The notes under the pieces were generated by a model. That model saw only the letters and a list, made by a program, of their open reading frames with translations, was not told where the DNA came from and did no database searches. The position numbers were made by a program, and so were the translations under genes. From positions 1 through 40,451 of the forward strand of contig NZ_PVZG01000035.1 of assembly GCF_003002065.1 (NCBI RefSeq): a DNA stretch of 40,451 nt. The letters run 5' to 3'. The stretch is from Pseudosporangium ferrugineum. GTDB taxonomy: Bacteria; Actinomycetota; Actinomycetes; Mycobacteriales; Micromonosporaceae. Shown here piece by piece: positions 1 to 8,984 of this stretch; positions within the stretch are counted from its first letter, which is position 1; the number at the start of each line of letters is the position of its first letter.

Positions 1-95
1 GGCCCACCACCATGCCCGGACCGCCACACCCATCAACACCGATCGATCAAAGCGGTCCGGCCGAACCAGCAGCCATCACCTGCGAATCATCGAGG

Positions 96-1406
96 CTAGA
101 CAATAGCTGCTGTGGGATGGAGAAGCTTTTCGGGTTCTCCACGGCTTACCGAGGAAAATGGAGCTGTGGGTCGCGGAAGAGAGTCAACGAGCTCCGGAAG
201 CCGTGACCAAAGGCCGAGCACCAGCCATGCGGCACTGGCCGCCTCCCAGTGGCCTGTGGCCCAAATCAGCACCCAAGAAAGGAGGAGGAGGCCGCCGAGG
301 CGCCGGCATCGAACATGCCGACCGAATCCAGCCATTGCAGCGCCGACCATCGATGCGTAGAGAATTACTCCGATCCAACCGAAGTCGACTCCGAGCGTGA
401 GCACGATGTTGTGCGATCCAATACCCAAGGGGTTCATAGCCCGGAAGTGGTTCATGCCAACGCCGGTGAGTTCGGCGCTCTCCCAGATGGCACGCGCGTA
501 TGGCCACACGTCCAGACGGCCGGAGAGGTCGCCGGTCTGACGATTGAAGAAGCGCTCTAGCTCCGGCAGTTGGGCGTCTCCGTACCACCCGAGTGCGACG
601 GAGAGGAGCGCGACTGGAACGAAGCCCGTTGCAATTAGAAGCCATCCCGTTCGTGATGCGGTTAGCTTACGCGTAAGGGTAAAGGCAATGCCGGCCCCTA
701 GCCCGAGCAAAGCCGCCCGGGTGCCGGTTGCCCAGATTCCTGCCGCGAGTATTAGCGCTGCAATGACTTGCGCAATACGGATTTTTCCGTGGGGCTGAAC
801 CAGCGCGCCGACGGCGATCGTTAATACGATTCCAGTGAGCAACACATATGCCGTGTAATTGATGTTTACGTTGGACGTCGGTCGCCAGTCGGCTCCTGTG
901 CTTGCGGGCGCTTGGGCGATAACCGGCACTGCGACGTAGATGCAGCCGGCGATATAGGCGATGCAGACTGACACGAACTCGCGAACGTTGGTGATAAGGT
1001 GCCGTGTCGCAAGCAGCAGTAGGCATAGTAGCCAGTAGAACTGGGAACCGGCCGGGCCTGGAAAATGCCGAGTGTCGCAATAGGTAGCCCAAGCGGTAAA
1101 GGCTACCGCGAGCACGTCGACGGCCCCCAGTCGTGGCCACCTCCGGGCGAGGACGAAAGCAAGTGGAATCAACAAGAGACCGGAGTTGGACGGTGCGAGC
1201 AACGCGGCAAGATGTAGTGGGAGTAGATGAACTGGCCATTTCGACCACGAGTTGCTGTGGCCTCTTCGGCCAAGCCAAGCCAGTGCTACCAGCCCCAAGG
1301 CAGAGGAAATGCCGATCGCTGTCGGTGTTGGCCAAATCAATGTCGCCGTCACGGAGGCTGCCGCACCGGACATGGTGGCGGCGGTGACCTTGGCGTCGGG
1401 GTGCAC
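96..1406 (-). CDS. O-antigen ligase/Wzy-type polysaccharide polymerase-like membrane protein
   Basis: The 436-residue product is almost entirely hydrophobic, with about ten predicted membrane segments. Its large periplasmic-type loop, roughly residues 275-330, contains the GRLDVWPYARAIWE and GVGMNHFRAM signatures, followed by a GSHNIVL motif. This pattern is typical of the Wzy_C / O-antigen ligase superfamily, which polymerises or transfers lipid-linked oligosaccharide repeats on the outer face of the membrane. It reads leftward next to sugar-nucleotide, glycosyltransferase and flippase genes, so polymerase of the locus polysaccharide is the likely role. Ligase and polymerase cannot be told apart by sequence alone. 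The start is uncertain: GTG at 1406 or ATG at 1373, neither with a convincing ribosome-binding site. Codon use is less GC-rich than in the 7-17 kb genes. Confidence 0.8.
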   Translation of the reverse strand: MHPDAKVTAATMSGAAASVTATLIWPTPTAIGISSALGLVALAWLGRRGHSNSWSKWPVHLLPLHLAALLAPSNSGLLLIPLAFVLARRWPRLGAVDVLAVAFTAWATYCDTRHFPGPAGSQFYWLLCLLLLATRHLITNVREFVSVCIAYIAGCIYVAVPVIAQAPASTGADWRPTSNVNINYTAYVLLTGIVLTIAVGALVQPHGKIRIAQVIAALILAAGIWATGTRAALLGLGAGIAFTLTRKLTASRTGWLLIATGFVPVALLSVALGWYGDAQLPELERFFNRQTGDLSGRLDVWPYARAIWESAELTGVGMNHFRAMNPLGIGSHNIVLTLGVDFGWIGVILYASMVGAAMAGFGRHVRCRRLGGLLLLSWVLIWATGHWEAASAAWLVLGLWSRLPELVDSLPRPTAPFSSVSRGEPEKLLHPTAAIV

Positions 1407-1842
1407 GGGCAGCTCGATCCACCGGACCGAGAAACTGAACCATGGGGCGGCTAGGTCAGTCCGGTGAGCCCGACCGCAGCAGGTTTAACGCAGTCGATCT
1501 CCTCAGCGTCACGTCCCTCGTCCGGACGGGCGACGTCCATCTAGCCGCCCAACGCGGTCGGTCGCCGCTCCGGCTCGCCAAACCGGTCATGCTCCCTCCC
1601 CTGTCCGGCCTCTCTTGGAAGAGATCCGGGCAGATGCCGTGACGGGCTCAGACCCATGGAGTTGGGCCATCGATAGCTGCGCCCACCTCGGCGGTCATGC
1701 AAGAAGCGCCCGCAGCCGGTGAGGCGTCCACTACCCAGCCAGCGCCCGAAGGGCCAGCGTTTCTCGGAGAGGCGATGCACTCCTTGGCGAGTCCGCCCAA
1801 CTTGAGCTTCGGCCTGGTCGCGAGAAGGATTGAGGTACTGAC
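1407..1842. other. Intergenic region between divergent polymerase and epimerase genes
   Basis: About 435 bases separate the starts of the leftward polymerase gene and the rightward epimerase gene. Both must be transcribed from this stretch or from beyond it. Open frames here lack family resemblance, good ribosome-binding sites and coding-type third positions. No clear hairpin or sigma-70-like promoter could be picked out by eye. It may hold remnants of a lost gene. Confidence 0.5.
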
Positions 1843-2775
1843 TTGAAGGTTGTCGTCACGGGCGGCGCCGGCTTCATCGGAGCCAACCTTTGCCGTGAAC
1901 TTGCGTCCCGAGACTCCGTGGACAAGGTTGTTGCCTTGGACAACCTGAGCACCGGTTACGCCGAGAACCTCCGCGGAGTTGACGCTGAGCTGGTGGTCGG
2001 CAGCATCCTGGACCGCGACCTGTTGAACGATGTCGTGAGCGACGCAGATGCCGTCGTTCATCTGGCGGCGCGCCCGTCCGTTCCCCGGTCCGTCGCCGAC
2101 CCCGTGGCGAGCCACGAGGCTAACGCGACAGGAACCCTGTATGTGTTGGAGGCCTGCCGGCGTCGGGAAACTCCTCTGATCGCGGCCTCGTCCTCCTCGG
2201 TGTACGGACCGACCGTGGAACTGCCAAAGAACGAGTACATGCCGACTCGGCCGCAGAGCCCTTATGCCGCGAGCAAGTTGGCGGCCGAGTCCTATGTGCT
2301 GTCCTTCGGTGCCACCTACAAGACGCCAACGCTGGCCTTCCGCTTCTTCAACGTCTACGGCCCGCTTCAGTCCGCGGGACATGCCTATGCCGCCGCCATC
2401 CCAGCGTTCGTCGACGCGGCGCTGCGCGGAAATCCGCTTCATGTTCACGGAGACGGCAAGCAGACCCGAGATTTCACGTTTGTCGGCTCGGTGGTGAAGG
2501 TGCTCGCCGAAGCTGCCGAACGTGGTGTTCGGCACGACAGGCCAGTCAATCTGGCGTTTGGGACGAGGGTCTCCCTGCTTGAGTTGATCAAGAAGATTGC
2601 GACGATAGCCGACCGAGATCTGAAGATCGAGTTCGAGCCGCCGCGAGCGGGCGACGTCCGCGACTCTCAAGCTTCGCAGGACATCCTCGGCGAGTTGTTT
2701 CCTGGACACACGCCGGTGTCGCTCGATGAGGGACTGACGCAGACGATTCGCTGGTACAGCGACAGACTTCAGTAG
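1843..2775 (+). CDS. NAD-dependent epimerase/dehydratase (GalE-like sugar-nucleotide epimerase)
   Basis: The 310-residue product is an extended short-chain dehydrogenase. It has the N-terminal TGGAGFIG nucleotide-binding motif (residues 6-13), the SSSSVYG segment and the catalytic PYAASK (Tyr-x3-Lys) motif near residue 145, then FRFFNVYGP and a DFTFV segment. This matches UDP-glucose 4-epimerase-type enzymes that interconvert UDP-hexoses or UDP-HexNAc. The exact substrate cannot be read from the sequence. The start is TTG at 1843, chosen because GAGG (1832-1835) lies 7 nt upstream and the Rossmann motif follows at once. It is convergent with the glycosyltransferase gene at 2849, with a strong hairpin between them. 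It probably supplies a hexose epimer for the locus polysaccharide. Confidence 0.88.
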   Translation: MKVVVTGGAGFIGANLCRELASRDSVDKVVALDNLSTGYAENLRGVDAELVVGSILDRDLLNDVVSDADAVVHLAARPSVPRSVADPVASHEANATGTLYVLEACRRRETPLIAASSSSVYGPTVELPKNEYMPTRPQSPYAASKLAAESYVLSFGATYKTPTLAFRFFNVYGPLQSAGHAYAAAIPAFVDAALRGNPLHVHGDGKQTRDFTFVGSVVKVLAEAAERGVRHDRPVNLAFGTRVSLLELIKKIATIADRDLKIEFEPPRAGDVRDSQASQDILGELFPGHTPVSLDEGLTQTIRWYSDRLQ

Positions 2776-2802
2776 CAGATCTGCGGTACGGCGGTTGCGC
2801 GA

Positions 2803-2833
2803 AGGCGCCGGACGACCTAGTCGTCCGGCGCCT
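2803..2833. terminator. Bidirectional hairpin terminator between convergent genes
   Basis: A perfect 13-bp inverted repeat has arms 2803-2815 and 2821-2833 and a 5-nt CCTAG loop. It lies between the stop of the epimerase gene (2775) and the stop of the leftward operon (2849). There is no long U-tract on either side, so it is a GC-rich actinomycete-type terminator serving both directions. Confidence 0.8.
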
Positions 2834-2848
2834 CGCCGTTGAAGATCA

Positions 2849-3943
2849 CTAGTAGTGACGATCCGCTAAGTGTTCCCAGAGAGCACGATACTGATCAAAC
2901 ACAGCAGGTAATGAATACAGAGTCTTCGCCCGCAAAGCGGCGTTGGCACCCAACTTCGCGCGCATATCGGAATCAGCCATCAGGACTGCGATGCTCTGGC
3001 CGAGCTTGGCCGAATCTCGCGGCGGAACTGTGACGCCGCAATCTTCGCTCAGCATGTCCCCGATTGCTCCCACGTCACAAGCAATGACTGCTCGACCCAG
3101 ACTCATTGCCTCGAGTACGGAATTAGGGAATCCCTCCGTGTGGCTCGGCAGAACGAAAATCTCGCAGCCGGCCATCAGAGACATCAATCGCTCGTGCTCT
3201 ACCTCGCCCAGCACGGTGATGGTGGAGTCGGTACCTGGCCGCAGCCCCAGAGCGTCCAGGTAAGCGACGTCGTAGGTCCCCGCCAGCACTAGGTTCCAGC
3301 CATCGATGTGTAGTTCGCGCCATGCGGCTAGAAGTTCCTCGATGCCCTTTGCTCGTATGAGCCAGCCAGCGAAAAGAACGTACTTGCCGAACTCCTCTGA
3401 CTCTGCTCGTGGCGACCAGTCGGGCGTGTCGATACAGTTAGGGATCAGACTGACCGGGAGGCCCGGACAGTGTTCCCTCAGAGCGTTTGCTGTCTTGCTG
3501 TCGATGGCTATTGTCGCATTCACCTTCGCCAGTAGTCTGCGAAGCAGTAGTCCCTCATATCCGTCTGATTTCAGGACGACTGGAACTCGCCCGAATCTGA
3601 TATGAATGACGACGGGAACGCGGAATAGGCGTGCCAGTGTGGCAAGGACCAGGTCCCTTGCTATTCCAAATTGACCGGAGCAGTTGATGTGCACGACGTC
3701 GACCTGTCGGCGAGCAAGGCCCTGCGCCAGGGAGAAGGTGCACCGGAGGATTTGCGGAATCCCGGCGGATATGCGTGCCAAAGGCGAGGTTTGGGTAACA
3801 GACCGCAAACGCAGAGCAGTATTCAAGAGAGAGATACGGATCGTACTCTGGGATCGGGCATAGCGCATGACGAGCGCGGTCCATCTCGCTATACCTCCGG
3901 CAGGCGGAGGGAGTGGGCTAACGAGCTTAACTCGGACTGTCAT
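2849..3943 (-). CDS. Glycosyltransferase family 4
   Basis: The product is 364 residues with the GT-B fold pattern of GT4 enzymes: an N-terminal LVSPLPPPAGGIARW acceptor-side segment, VLFAGWLIRAKGIEELLAAW at the start of the donor domain, and the E-x7-E signature in EGFPNSVLEAM near residue 265. Such enzymes are retaining and use nucleotide sugars to extend lipid-linked glycans at the cytoplasmic membrane. The start at ATG 3943 is preferred over an upstream in-frame start at 4045. It has AGGA 6 nt upstream, begins just before the canonical first beta strand, and leaves only 19 nt after the previous gene instead of a long overlap. It is the last gene of the leftward operon. Donor and acceptor are unknown. 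Base composition is less GC-rich than upstream capE/capF. Confidence 0.87.
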   Translation of the reverse strand: MTVRVKLVSPLPPPAGGIARWTALVMRYARSQSTIRISLLNTALRLRSVTQTSPLARISAGIPQILRCTFSLAQGLARRQVDVVHINCSGQFGIARDLVLATLARLFRVPVVIHIRFGRVPVVLKSDGYEGLLLRRLLAKVNATIAIDSKTANALREHCPGLPVSLIPNCIDTPDWSPRAESEEFGKYVLFAGWLIRAKGIEELLAAWRELHIDGWNLVLAGTYDVAYLDALGLRPGTDSTITVLGEVEHERLMSLMAGCEIFVLPSHTEGFPNSVLEAMSLGRAVIACDVGAIGDMLSEDCGVTVPPRDSAKLGQSIAVLMADSDMRAKLGANAALRAKTLYSLPAVFDQYRALWEHLADRHY

Positions 3944-3962
3944 CACATTCCTGAGGGTAGGC

Positions 3963-5225
3963 TCATACGATCGACTTAAGGAAACCGTCAATCGCGGTGG
4001 TGTAGGTTCGATAGTCGAAGTCGCGGACTGCGCGGCTTCGAGCATTGTGTCGCATGCGTTGCTTCTCGCCGCTCGTTAGATTGGCTGCTTTGTGCAACGC
4101 TTTCTCGAACTCGCTTGTCGAGTGGCTCGCGCTCACGACGCCTTCGACTCCGTCTCTCAGGTACAAACCAAGGTCGCTGGTTGTGTTCGCGATGACGGGC
4201 GTGCCGTTTGAAATACTTTCCACGAACTTCGTCGGGAAACCTGCTTGGGCGAATTTCGCGGGCTTCCGCAGCAGTACACTGAAGTCAGCTTCTTGCAGCT
4301 CCCTGCTGACTTCGGGCTGAGGTAGACGGCCGCTTGCTAGTACGGAAGCTGGCAACTCCGAGAACCCGGAAGCCTTTAGTAGTTCTTCCTTTGAGGGTCC
4401 GATTACTCGGAGACTTACACGCTTCCCGGATGGGTCGACGTGGTTGACTGCCTTAATGATCTGGCCGATCGAATCCTTCTTGCCTGGCGTCCCGGTATAT
4501 ACGAGACGCAGTCGCTCGTCTAGCGGCTCGCGCTGGTCCGCAATTTTAATACTAGCTACGTCGAATGTCGGAGGTATGCGCAGTACGGGCGATCCCTTGT
4601 CCGAGTAGTAGCGCTCCAGCATGGAGCTGATGGCGATGATTCCTGCGCACTTAGGGTAGTACTTCCTCAAGGCCAGCTGGGCACCTAGGTAGGAAGGGCC
4701 TAGGACTCCACCTTGTAGCTGTCTGGCGCTATACCACTCCACGACGTCGACGATAAGGGGTACGTTTGCTTGCTTGGACCAGGTTGAAAGGCGGCTGATG
4801 TACTGCAAATTGCCACCGTACAGAATCACGTGGCTTGGCTTCGGCTGCTGAGCTTCCAGCCAGCGGACCGTCCGTTGACCCCAGTCCAAGTAGACCTTTC
4901 GAGATTTCTGAACAACGGACTCTGCCGCGTTGGGAAGCTCGTCAAGGCCGATCGAAAGAATGTCGGCGGAGGTCTTTTCATTGGATAAATGACGTCGTAT
5001 AAGGGTGGGCGAGTCTTCGCCGGATGCGACTACAACGTCACGGCCTGTCGCTGCGAGGGACATCGATATGCCGTGGACGCGTCGTGATGCGGCTTCGCCC
5101 CAGGGATAGCGGAAAGGGCCTACGTAGGCGACCCAGTCGCGGTCACCGGGCGCCCACATGCGGTCGGCCGGTGAATTCGCATGTTCGTTCGCTGGGTAGG
5201 AGGCCGGCGTCTCTTCGACAGTCAC
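3963..5225 (-). CDS. Glycosyltransferase family 4-like protein
   Basis: The product is 420 residues. After a polar N-terminal tail of about 30 residues it shows a GT-B-like N-domain (WVAYVGPFRYPWGEAASRRV). The donor-binding C-domain has LRLVYTGTPGKKDSI and a late segment, AGFPTKFVESISNGTPVIA, that occupies the place of the GT4 E-x7-E motif. It most likely adds one sugar of the repeat unit. Its ATG overlaps the stop of the flippase gene by 4 nt, so translation is coupled. Sugar specificity cannot be inferred. It belongs to the low-GC portion of the operon. Confidence 0.8.
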   Translation of the reverse strand: MTVEETPASYPANEHANSPADRMWAPGDRDWVAYVGPFRYPWGEAASRRVHGISMSLAATGRDVVVASGEDSPTLIRRHLSNEKTSADILSIGLDELPNAAESVVQKSRKVYLDWGQRTVRWLEAQQPKPSHVILYGGNLQYISRLSTWSKQANVPLIVDVVEWYSARQLQGGVLGPSYLGAQLALRKYYPKCAGIIAISSMLERYYSDKGSPVLRIPPTFDVASIKIADQREPLDERLRLVYTGTPGKKDSIGQIIKAVNHVDPSGKRVSLRVIGPSKEELLKASGFSELPASVLASGRLPQPEVSRELQEADFSVLLRKPAKFAQAGFPTKFVESISNGTPVIANTTSDLGLYLRDGVEGVVSASHSTSEFEKALHKAANLTSGEKQRMRHNARSRAVRDFDYRTYTTAIDGFLKSIV

Positions 5226-6601
5226 GGCGAGATGTCTCCTAACGGCTGCTTTGATTGTGATATTGACTTCCGATATCCAATGATCGCTGAGGGCGCAACG
5301 ACCAATAGGTAAATGGCTGCGCCAACTAGCGGCACGAATTCGATGCCCAGCTTCTCAGCCGCAAACCATTTGGCGGGAAGTGAAAGCAGAAGGAACGCGA
5401 GCCATCCGCAGATTTGCGGTGCTACGACTCCGGTCGCGTTTTGCACCATGAATCGTGGCGACAGGGCAGCGACGCTTACCCACCAAATTGCCAGGGTGGT
5501 GATTAGCGGCCACTGGTCACGAGCCGGCCCTAACCAGTTGATCCAGCCCATTTCGCTGGCGAGTAGCAAAGCTGCGGCTGTGCCCGCGACGCTGATCGTT
5601 GAGGCCATGGTCATCAGTTTCGTTGTGCGCATGACCCACGTTGCATCACCCTTTGCCAATGCGTCGCCGTTTGCGGGCCATAGTGGTAGATTGATGATGT
5701 TAATGATCATGCCCAGAAGTGCGAGCAGTTTGGCCATGGTTGCGTAGACGGCCACGGCCGTCAAATCTACTGCGTGGGCGATGATCAGCTGGTCTGCATT
5801 CATCGCCACTGCCGTGATGACCGTAAGCGCGAAGAATCGGCTGCTCAGCGACATCAGGGATCGTGCTGTTCGAGGGTCAACGTCTCTGATGGATGGCGCG
5901 ATCGCCGGCATTCGGGCACAGAAGTACCACAATGCATTTACTATATTGAACACGAGCGGGCCAGCGGTTGCGGCCCCTACGACGAAGGCGGGCTTCATGT
6001 CGCACGCGACTGCGGTCCACGCGAACGCGAGAGAGCTGAGGTTTCCGGCCGACTGCCATATGTTGCTCACGCCGACTAGTTGATATGCATACTGCACTCG
6101 AACAATGAGTGAAGCCGGGATGTTGATCACGAATATTGCAAGACAAATAATTGCTACATCGCTAGTCTGGCTCCCGCTGATGCTGTCTTCGACGTTGAAT
6201 ATGTCCGTCCACGGAATGATGCTCGAAAAAGACCAGAGGCTGAGTAGCAATGCGGCCGCTGTGGCCACTAGAACGGCGTAGGCGGTTGAGATGTTGCGCT
6301 TCGCCGCTGCCTCGTCGCCTTTTGAGTAGCAAGGAGCGAGTCGTGTCATCAGGCCATTGCCGAGCCCGAGATCCGCGAAGGCAACCATGCTCGTGATGGC
6401 CGTGAGCGTCATCCATAGACCGAAGAGGGCCGGCCCAAGGCTCTTGTACGTCAGGGGAATGAGGAGAAGCGGCGCCAGTGCACCTACGCCGCGGCTCAGC
6501 AGTGTCGTAACGATCCCTGCGGCGAGGCGACGTCCTCGGCTCGGGTCGCGGTTGTCCCCGGGGTGTGCCGCGTGCGGCTTGCTCGTCTGTTCGATCCTCA
6601 C
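5222..6601 (-). CDS. wzx: Wzx-type polysaccharide flippase (MATE/MVF superfamily)
   Basis: The product is 459 residues and mostly hydrophobic, with about 12 membrane segments. The first of these carries the usual LLSRGVGALAPLLLIPLTYKSLGPALFGLW pattern (residues about 34-63) and a FADLGLGNGL motif of PST-type transporters. These proteins flip undecaprenyl-diphosphate-linked repeat units across the membrane before Wzy polymerisation. The gene overlaps wecB upstream and a glycosyltransferase gene downstream by 4 nt each. Together with the polymerase-like gene at 96-1406 it indicates a Wzx/Wzy-dependent pathway. No Wzz chain-length regulator or initiating phosphoglycosyltransferase was found in the window. 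The GC content is clearly below that of wecB: the sampled line at 5281-5340 has 33 of 60 G+C. Confidence 0.85.
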   Translation of the reverse strand: MRIEQTSKPHAAHPGDNRDPSRGRRLAAGIVTTLLSRGVGALAPLLLIPLTYKSLGPALFGLWMTLTAITSMVAFADLGLGNGLMTRLAPCYSKGDEAAAKRNISTAYAVLVATAAALLLSLWSFSSIIPWTDIFNVEDSISGSQTSDVAIICLAIFVINIPASLIVRVQYAYQLVGVSNIWQSAGNLSSLAFAWTAVACDMKPAFVVGAATAGPLVFNIVNALWYFCARMPAIAPSIRDVDPRTARSLMSLSSRFFALTVITAVAMNADQLIIAHAVDLTAVAVYATMAKLLALLGMIINIINLPLWPANGDALAKGDATWVMRTTKLMTMASTISVAGTAAALLLASEMGWINWLGPARDQWPLITTLAIWWVSVAALSPRFMVQNATGVVAPQICGWLAFLLLSLPAKWFAAEKLGIEFVPLVGAAIYLLVVAPSAIIGYRKSISQSKQPLGDISP

Positions 6602-7740
6602 CGGGCAGAGCGATGGGAGGGCCGAATGCCCGCCCAGTCGTGATGCTTACCAACCGTGGAGAGGACGAAGGCGACGACGCGGCGCGAGGTATCGGCAACC
6701 TCGTAGTCGGCTGGGATGTCCGCCGAGCTTCCCTCGGCGCTATCGGCGATCAGCCCAATGCCTGCCAGCACCGTTTCCCGGGCCGTTCCGGTCATGACGA
6801 TCGAGCCGGTGTCGAGGGCCTCTGGGCGCTCGATCGAGTCTCGGAGGGTCACAGCGGGGAAGCCGAGGATGGCCGACTCCTCGCTGATCGTCCCGCTGTC
6901 CGACAGCGTGCACTTGGCCTTCATCTGAAGGTGCACGTAGTCGAAGAAGCCGAACGGCTCGTGGAAGACGATGTTCTCCAGCGAGCCCGGGTCGTCCGCA
7001 CGCTCCTCCAACCGCTTCCTGGTCCGCGGATGCGTGGAGACCAGAACCGGAAGGTTCCAGCGGTCTCGTACCGCCCGCAGGCAGTCGAGCAGCTGCCCGA
7101 GCCGCTCCGGGTCGTCCACGTTCTCCTCGCGGTGGGCGCTCACCAGGAAGTACCCGCCGGCCTCCAGGCCAAGCTTTTCCAGCACCTTGCTGGCCTCGAT
7201 CTTCGGCCGGTAGTGGTCCAGGACCTCGCGCATCGGTGAGCCGGTGTGCATGATCCGACGGGGATGGAGGCCCTCCGCGAGGAGGTTGCGCCGCGCGTGC
7301 TCGGTGTAGACCAGGTTGAAGTCGCTGACATGGTCGACCATGCGGCGGTTGGTCTCTTCCGGCACATTGAGGTCGAAGCAGCGGTTGCCGGCCTCCATGT
7401 GGTAGACCGGCACCTTCATCCTGCGGGCCATAAGGGCTGCGATGCAGCTGTTGGTGTCGCCCAGGACGAGGAGAGCGTCCGGCTTCTCTTCCTTGATTGC
7501 TTCCTCGACGCCGGCGAGGACGCCGCCCAGCACCCGGCCCAGGGAGGAAGTGTCGACGCCCAGGAAGCGGTCCGGCTTGCGGAGTTCCAGCTCGTCGAAG
7601 AAGACGTCGCTGAGCATGTGGTCCCAGTTCTGGCCGGTGTGGACCAGGACGTGGTCTACGGTCTGGTCCAGTCTGCTGATGACCCGCGAGAGCCGGATGA
7701 TCTCCGGGCGGGTGCCGACGACGGTCATTACCTTGGTCAT
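6598..7740 (-). CDS. wecB: UDP-GlcNAc 2-epimerase, non-hydrolysing (CapG/FnlC-type)
   Basis: The product is 380 residues, the usual length of this family. It opens with MTKVMTVVGTRPEII and carries the catalytic residues of non-hydrolysing 2-epimerases: Asp in LGDTNS, Glu in HMEAGNRCFD, Glu in PEETNRR and His in SAHREEN, then the UDP-binding SDSGTISEE segment. Lying downstream of capE and capF, it probably performs the last step of UDP-L-FucNAc synthesis, 2-epimerisation of UDP-N-acetyl-L-pneumosamine. It could instead make UDP-ManNAc. The start is ATG 7740, with GGAAGG upstream and a 4-nt overlap with the preceding gene. Open frame continues upstream of this start but only as a shadow of the glycosyltransferase gene. 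It overlaps wzx by 4 nt. Confidence 0.92.
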   Translation of the reverse strand: MTKVMTVVGTRPEIIRLSRVISRLDQTVDHVLVHTGQNWDHMLSDVFFDELELRKPDRFLGVDTSSLGRVLGGVLAGVEEAIKEEKPDALLVLGDTNSCIAALMARRMKVPVYHMEAGNRCFDLNVPEETNRRMVDHVSDFNLVYTEHARRNLLAEGLHPRRIMHTGSPMREVLDHYRPKIEASKVLEKLGLEAGGYFLVSAHREENVDDPERLGQLLDCLRAVRDRWNLPVLVSTHPRTRKRLEERADDPGSLENIVFHEPFGFFDYVHLQMKAKCTLSDSGTISEESAILGFPAVTLRDSIERPEALDTGSIVMTGTARETVLAGIGLIADSAEGSSADIPADYEVADTSRRVVAFVLSTVGKHHDWAGIRPSHRSAR

Positions 7741-8984
7741 GGCTCTCGCCTTCCGGTGACGGCCGCTTCGATCAGCATGTCTTCGAGCTGGTCGACGCCG
7801 GCCTGGCGGGACATTCGGGTCTGGTAGACCTGGTGCGCGCGGCGAGTCATCTCGGCGTGCTCGTCGGCGGGTATCTTGGCGGCCTGGCGGAAGCGGTCGG
7901 CCAGGAGGCGCCAGTCGTCCGGGGGGCAGGCCAGGCCGACGCCGTTGGTCTCCACGAGCTCGGCGCAGTCGCCGGGGACGGAGACGACGACGGGCGAGCC
8001 GCAGGCGAGGGCCGATTGGAGTTTCGACGGGATGGTGCCCTGGAAGATCGGGAGGTTGCGCAGGCTGACGAGCTGGAAGTCGGCTGCCGCGTAGAGGGCT
8101 GCCATGTCGGCGATCGGGCGGCGGCCCAGGAAGCGGATATTGTCCGCTCCCAGGTCCCGGGTGAGGTCCCGGGCGGCCTGCTCGGCGGTTCCCGACCCGG
8201 CCAGGACGAGGTCGATCTCGGAGCGGTCGGCGAGGCTGGCCGCGGCGCGTACGGCGCCCTCGATGTTCTGGAACGGGCCCATGGTGCCGGCGTACATGAT
8301 GGTGCAGCGGTCGCGGCGGCCGATGTCGCGGCGGGCGTGCTCCGAGCTGTCGACGGGGCGGAAGAGTTTCTCGTCCGCCCAGTTCAGGATGACGCGGGTG
8401 CGGCGCGGATCGGCGCCCCGGGCGACGATCATGTCCCGCATCGTCGGGGCGATGACCGCGATGCCCGAGGAGGCGCGGTAGATGCGGCGCATCACGGCAT
8501 GCAGGCTTCGTTCGACGGTACGGCCGACCCGGCCGCTCGGCGCCATCGCGGACGAGGTGACGGACTCCGGCCAGATGTCCTGGACGTGGATCACGACCGG
8601 GATGCCGCGCAGCGCCTTGAGCATGGCCGCGGCGGCGAAGGCGGTGGCCGGGGTGAGGTAGACGTAGACGACGTCGACGCCGGCGAGGAACTTCCAGGCC
8701 GCGAGCGAGCTGGTCGCCGAGAAGGACAGGAAGTTGGCGGCCCGGTGGGCTCCCGAGGCGTCGTGGCTCGCGTAGAGCGGGACGCGGCGTACCGTCGCGC
8801 CGCTCTGGCGGCTCCGGTCGTTCCAGCGCTGCTGGTAGCCCGGGTAGATCTTGCCCTCGGGGTAGTTGGGGAAGCCGGTCAGGACGCGTACCTCGTGGCC
8901 ACGGCTGACCAGGTCCTCGGCGAGGTTGCCGGGGATGACCACCGGCTCCGGGTCGTACCACTGGGAGATGATGCCGATTCTCAT
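7737..8984 (-). CDS. Glycosyltransferase family 4, WbuB-like (candidate L-FucNAc transferase)
   Basis: The 415-residue GT-B protein has IGIISQWYDPEPVVIPGN at its start, VIHVQDIWPES in the N-domain, CTIMYAGTMGPFQNIEG opening the donor domain, and a late GTIPSKLQSALACGSPVVVS segment. That combination is characteristic of the WbuB / Cap-type GT4 subgroup encoded beside UDP-L-FucNAc genes in E. coli O26-like and staphylococcal capsule loci. Here it sits between capF and wecB, joined to each by 4-nt overlaps, so transfer of L-FucNAc to a lipid-linked acceptor is a reasonable inference. Direct proof of specificity is not available from sequence. Confidence 0.87.
   Translation of the reverse strand: MRIGIISQWYDPEPVVIPGNLAEDLVSRGHEVRVLTGFPNYPEGKIYPGYQQRWNDRSRQSGATVRRVPLYASHDASGAHRAANFLSFSATSSLAAWKFLAGVDVVYVYLTPATAFAAAAMLKALRGIPVVIHVQDIWPESVTSSAMAPSGRVGRTVERSLHAVMRRIYRASSGIAVIAPTMRDMIVARGADPRRTRVILNWADEKLFRPVDSSEHARRDIGRRDRCTIMYAGTMGPFQNIEGAVRAAASLADRSEIDLVLAGSGTAEQAARDLTRDLGADNIRFLGRRPIADMAALYAAADFQLVSLRNLPIFQGTIPSKLQSALACGSPVVVSVPGDCAELVETNGVGLACPPDDWRLLADRFRQAAKIPADEHAEMTRRAHQVYQTRMSRQAGVDQLEDMLIEAAVTGRREP

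Noticed and set aside
1648..2709. 353-codon minus-strand frame opposite the epimerase
   Set aside because: Antisense to a clear GalE-like gene. No family features.
7741..8961. Long open frame continuing upstream of wecB
   Set aside because: It is antiphase to the glycosyltransferase gene on the same strand, gives Arg/Pro-rich low-complexity protein, and wecB has its own start with a ribosome-binding site.
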